From Peribacillus asahii (GTDB lineage: Bacteria; Bacillota; Bacilli; Bacillales; DSM-1321): a DNA stretch of 64,000 nt. Location of the stretch: NCBI RefSeq assembly GCF_004006295.1, contig NZ_CP026095.1, forward strand, positions 916,001 to 980,000. The letters run 5' to 3'. A program made the translations under genes and the position numbers. How positions within the stretch are numbered: position 1 is the first letter of the stretch; every line of letters starts with the position of its first letter. Below are positions 63,000-64,000 of the stretch, piece after piece. Below the pieces are notes generated by a model. The model did no database searches. It saw nothing but the letters and a program-made list of their open reading frames with translations, and had not been told where the DNA came from.

Positions 63000-64000
63000 A
63001 TGGCCGTTACGATAAAAGACGTGGCACAATTGGCAAACGTTGCTCCTTCGACGGTTTCACGAGTTATTGCAAATAATCCTAGAATTAGTGAAAAAACAAA
63101 GGTACGTGTTCGTGAGGCGATGGAAAAGTTAGGGTATCATCCAAACTTTATTGCACGTAGTTTAGCCAATCAATCAACACAGATTTTGGGTTTAGTACTG
63201 CCCAGTTCATCAGAAACGTTTTTTAATAGTCCGACATTCGCTACGATATTACGTGGTTTAAGTGAATGTGCTCGAGAAAGAAAATATTCATTGCTCATGA
63301 ATACGGGGAATTCCGATGAGGAAATTTTTGAGGGAGTCGTTGAAATGGTGCAGGGAGGTATGGTAGACGGGATTGTTCTGATGTATTCGCGTATGAATGA
63401 TCACACGATTACCTATTTGCAATCACGCAATTTTCCTTTTGTTTTGATTGGAAAACCGTATGAATTTGCTGAAGAAATTACATATGTCGATAACGATAAT
63501 TATTTAGCAGCGAAGGAAGCAACGAATTATTTATTAGAGTTAGGACATAAGAAGGTTGGATTCATTGGGGGCCATTCCAAACTTGTTATGACGCATGAGC
63601 GTTTATTAGGGTACGAAGGTGCTTTGAAGGAACATGGAATCGTACCTAGAAACGACTATATTTTTTATGAAGAGGCATTACGAGAAGAGATGCAAGAAGT
63701 GATGCAAAACCTTTTAGCTTTATCAGAAGTACCTACCGCTTTAATCGTCCACGATGATTTAATGGCACTGAGTATTATGAATAGTTTAAGGTCTTTAGGA
63801 TGCTTTACTCCAGAGCATATGTCTATTGTGAGCTTGAACAATACTTTATTTTCAGAAATTTCACTTTCTTCATTCACTTCCATTGATACAAATATGTATG
63901 ATATCGGATATCAAGCAACAAGATGCTTAGTTCAAAAGCTAGCGTCGCCAGAAGAACGAATACAAGGTGCTATTATCCCGCATCATTTTGTCGAGCGCGA
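63000..64000 (+). CDS. LacI-family transcriptional regulator, MalR-like (3' end outside window)
   Basis: 333 codons visible, open at the right edge. The ATG at 63000 follows GGGGAGAGGG. N-terminal LacI HTH (MAVTIKDVAQLANVAPSTVSRVIANNPRISEKT) and hinge helix FIARSLA, then a periplasmic-binding-protein-like sensor domain with ILGLVLPSSSETFF, MVDGIVLMYSR, LGHKKVGFIGG and VPTALIVHDDLMALSIM. Adjacent to the glucosidase genes and in the same direction, it most likely controls maltose or maltodextrin use. No terminator or stop is seen because the window ends. Confidence 0.92.
   Translation, partial: MAVTIKDVAQLANVAPSTVSRVIANNPRISEKTKVRVREAMEKLGYHPNFIARSLANQSTQILGLVLPSSSETFFNSPTFATILRGLSECARERKYSLLMNTGNSDEEIFEGVVEMVQGGMVDGIVLMYSRMNDHTITYLQSRNFPFVLIGKPYEFAEEITYVDNDNYLAAKEATNYLLELGHKKVGFIGGHSKLVMTHERLLGYEGALKEHGIVPRNDYIFYEEALREEMQEVMQNLLALSEVPTALIVHDDLMALSIMNSLRSLGCFTPEHMSIVSLNNTLFSEISLSSFTSIDTNMYDIGYQATRCLVQKLASPEERIQGAIIPHHFVER

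Noticed and set aside
1-64000. CRISPR arrays, tRNA or rRNA genes, prophage
   Set aside because: No regularly spaced direct repeats with unique spacers, no cloverleaf or rRNA signature and no phage structural genes were seen. The only tandem array (58424) has no spacers. YhgE is a Pip relative but lies in a core locus.

Overview
The window is a low-GC Firmicute chromosome segment, almost certainly from an endospore-forming Bacillaceae. It carries a complete gerPABCDEF spore-germination operon, prsA, comK, scoC/hpr, ecsABC, addAB, yhgD/yhgE and asnO. Their order largely follows the Bacillus subtilis yhaQ-to-yisO interval. Ribosome-binding sites are strong (AGGAGG-type), and GTG and TTG starts occur. 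The genus cannot be fixed from the sequence alone. Gene names rest on remembered family features and synteny, not on a database search.

Region by region. 1-5.3 kb is accessory DNA: an IS110-family transposase tail, a UspA protein, a membrane-anchored serine beta-lactamase-like protein, a 52-aa orphan and a HAD phosphatase, with copies of a short 'CAATCGGGCGCTTT' repeat between them. 5.4-9.6 kb holds an acyl-CoA ligase, yhzD and the yhaQP ABC exporter. 9.65-10.03 kb is a highly structured, gene-free 377-bp element. 10-19 kb holds a cysteine synthase, yhaM, yhaL, prsA, two tiny YjcZ-type genes, yhaI, hpr, yhaH, trpP (with a TRAP-like leader), serC and hit. 19-24 kb is ecsAB and ecsC, split by an inserted MFS gene, then a thioesterase. 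24.5-27.3 kb is heme metabolism (hmoB, hemE, hemH), with pbpF and hemY missing from their B. subtilis positions. 27.6-40.9 kb holds yhgD/yhgE with paired operators, yhfH, yhfI, lplJ, an SDR/MFS insertion, lcfB with a FadR box, an HD protein, yhfN and a YitT-family gene. 41-51 kb is yhzC, comK, yhjD, yhjE and addBA. 51-56.4 kb is a MOSC gene, gerP, a DUF418 gene, yisL and yisN. 56.5-64 kb is asnO and an alpha-glucan cluster: a GH13 amylase-like protein lacking all three catalytic carboxylates, an intact alpha-glucosidase, a VOC protein and a LacI-type regulator running off the window end.

The most unusual items are four. (1) The 377-bp element at 9654-10030 folds into a closed four-way junction plus two long composite hairpins. 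Two short internally deleted copies and probable reverse-strand remnants lie elsewhere in the window. It looks like a mobile structured RNA, possibly HEARO/omega-RNA-like. (2) The secreted, membrane-anchored GH13 protein is a predicted pseudoenzyme. (3) Two further families of intergenic palindromic repeats are dispersed through the window. (4) Several regulatory circuits can be read directly: twin TGACC-N13-GGTCA operators at yhgD/yhgE, five exactly spaced TRAP triplets at trpP, a FadR box at lcfB and a sigma-K promoter for gerP.
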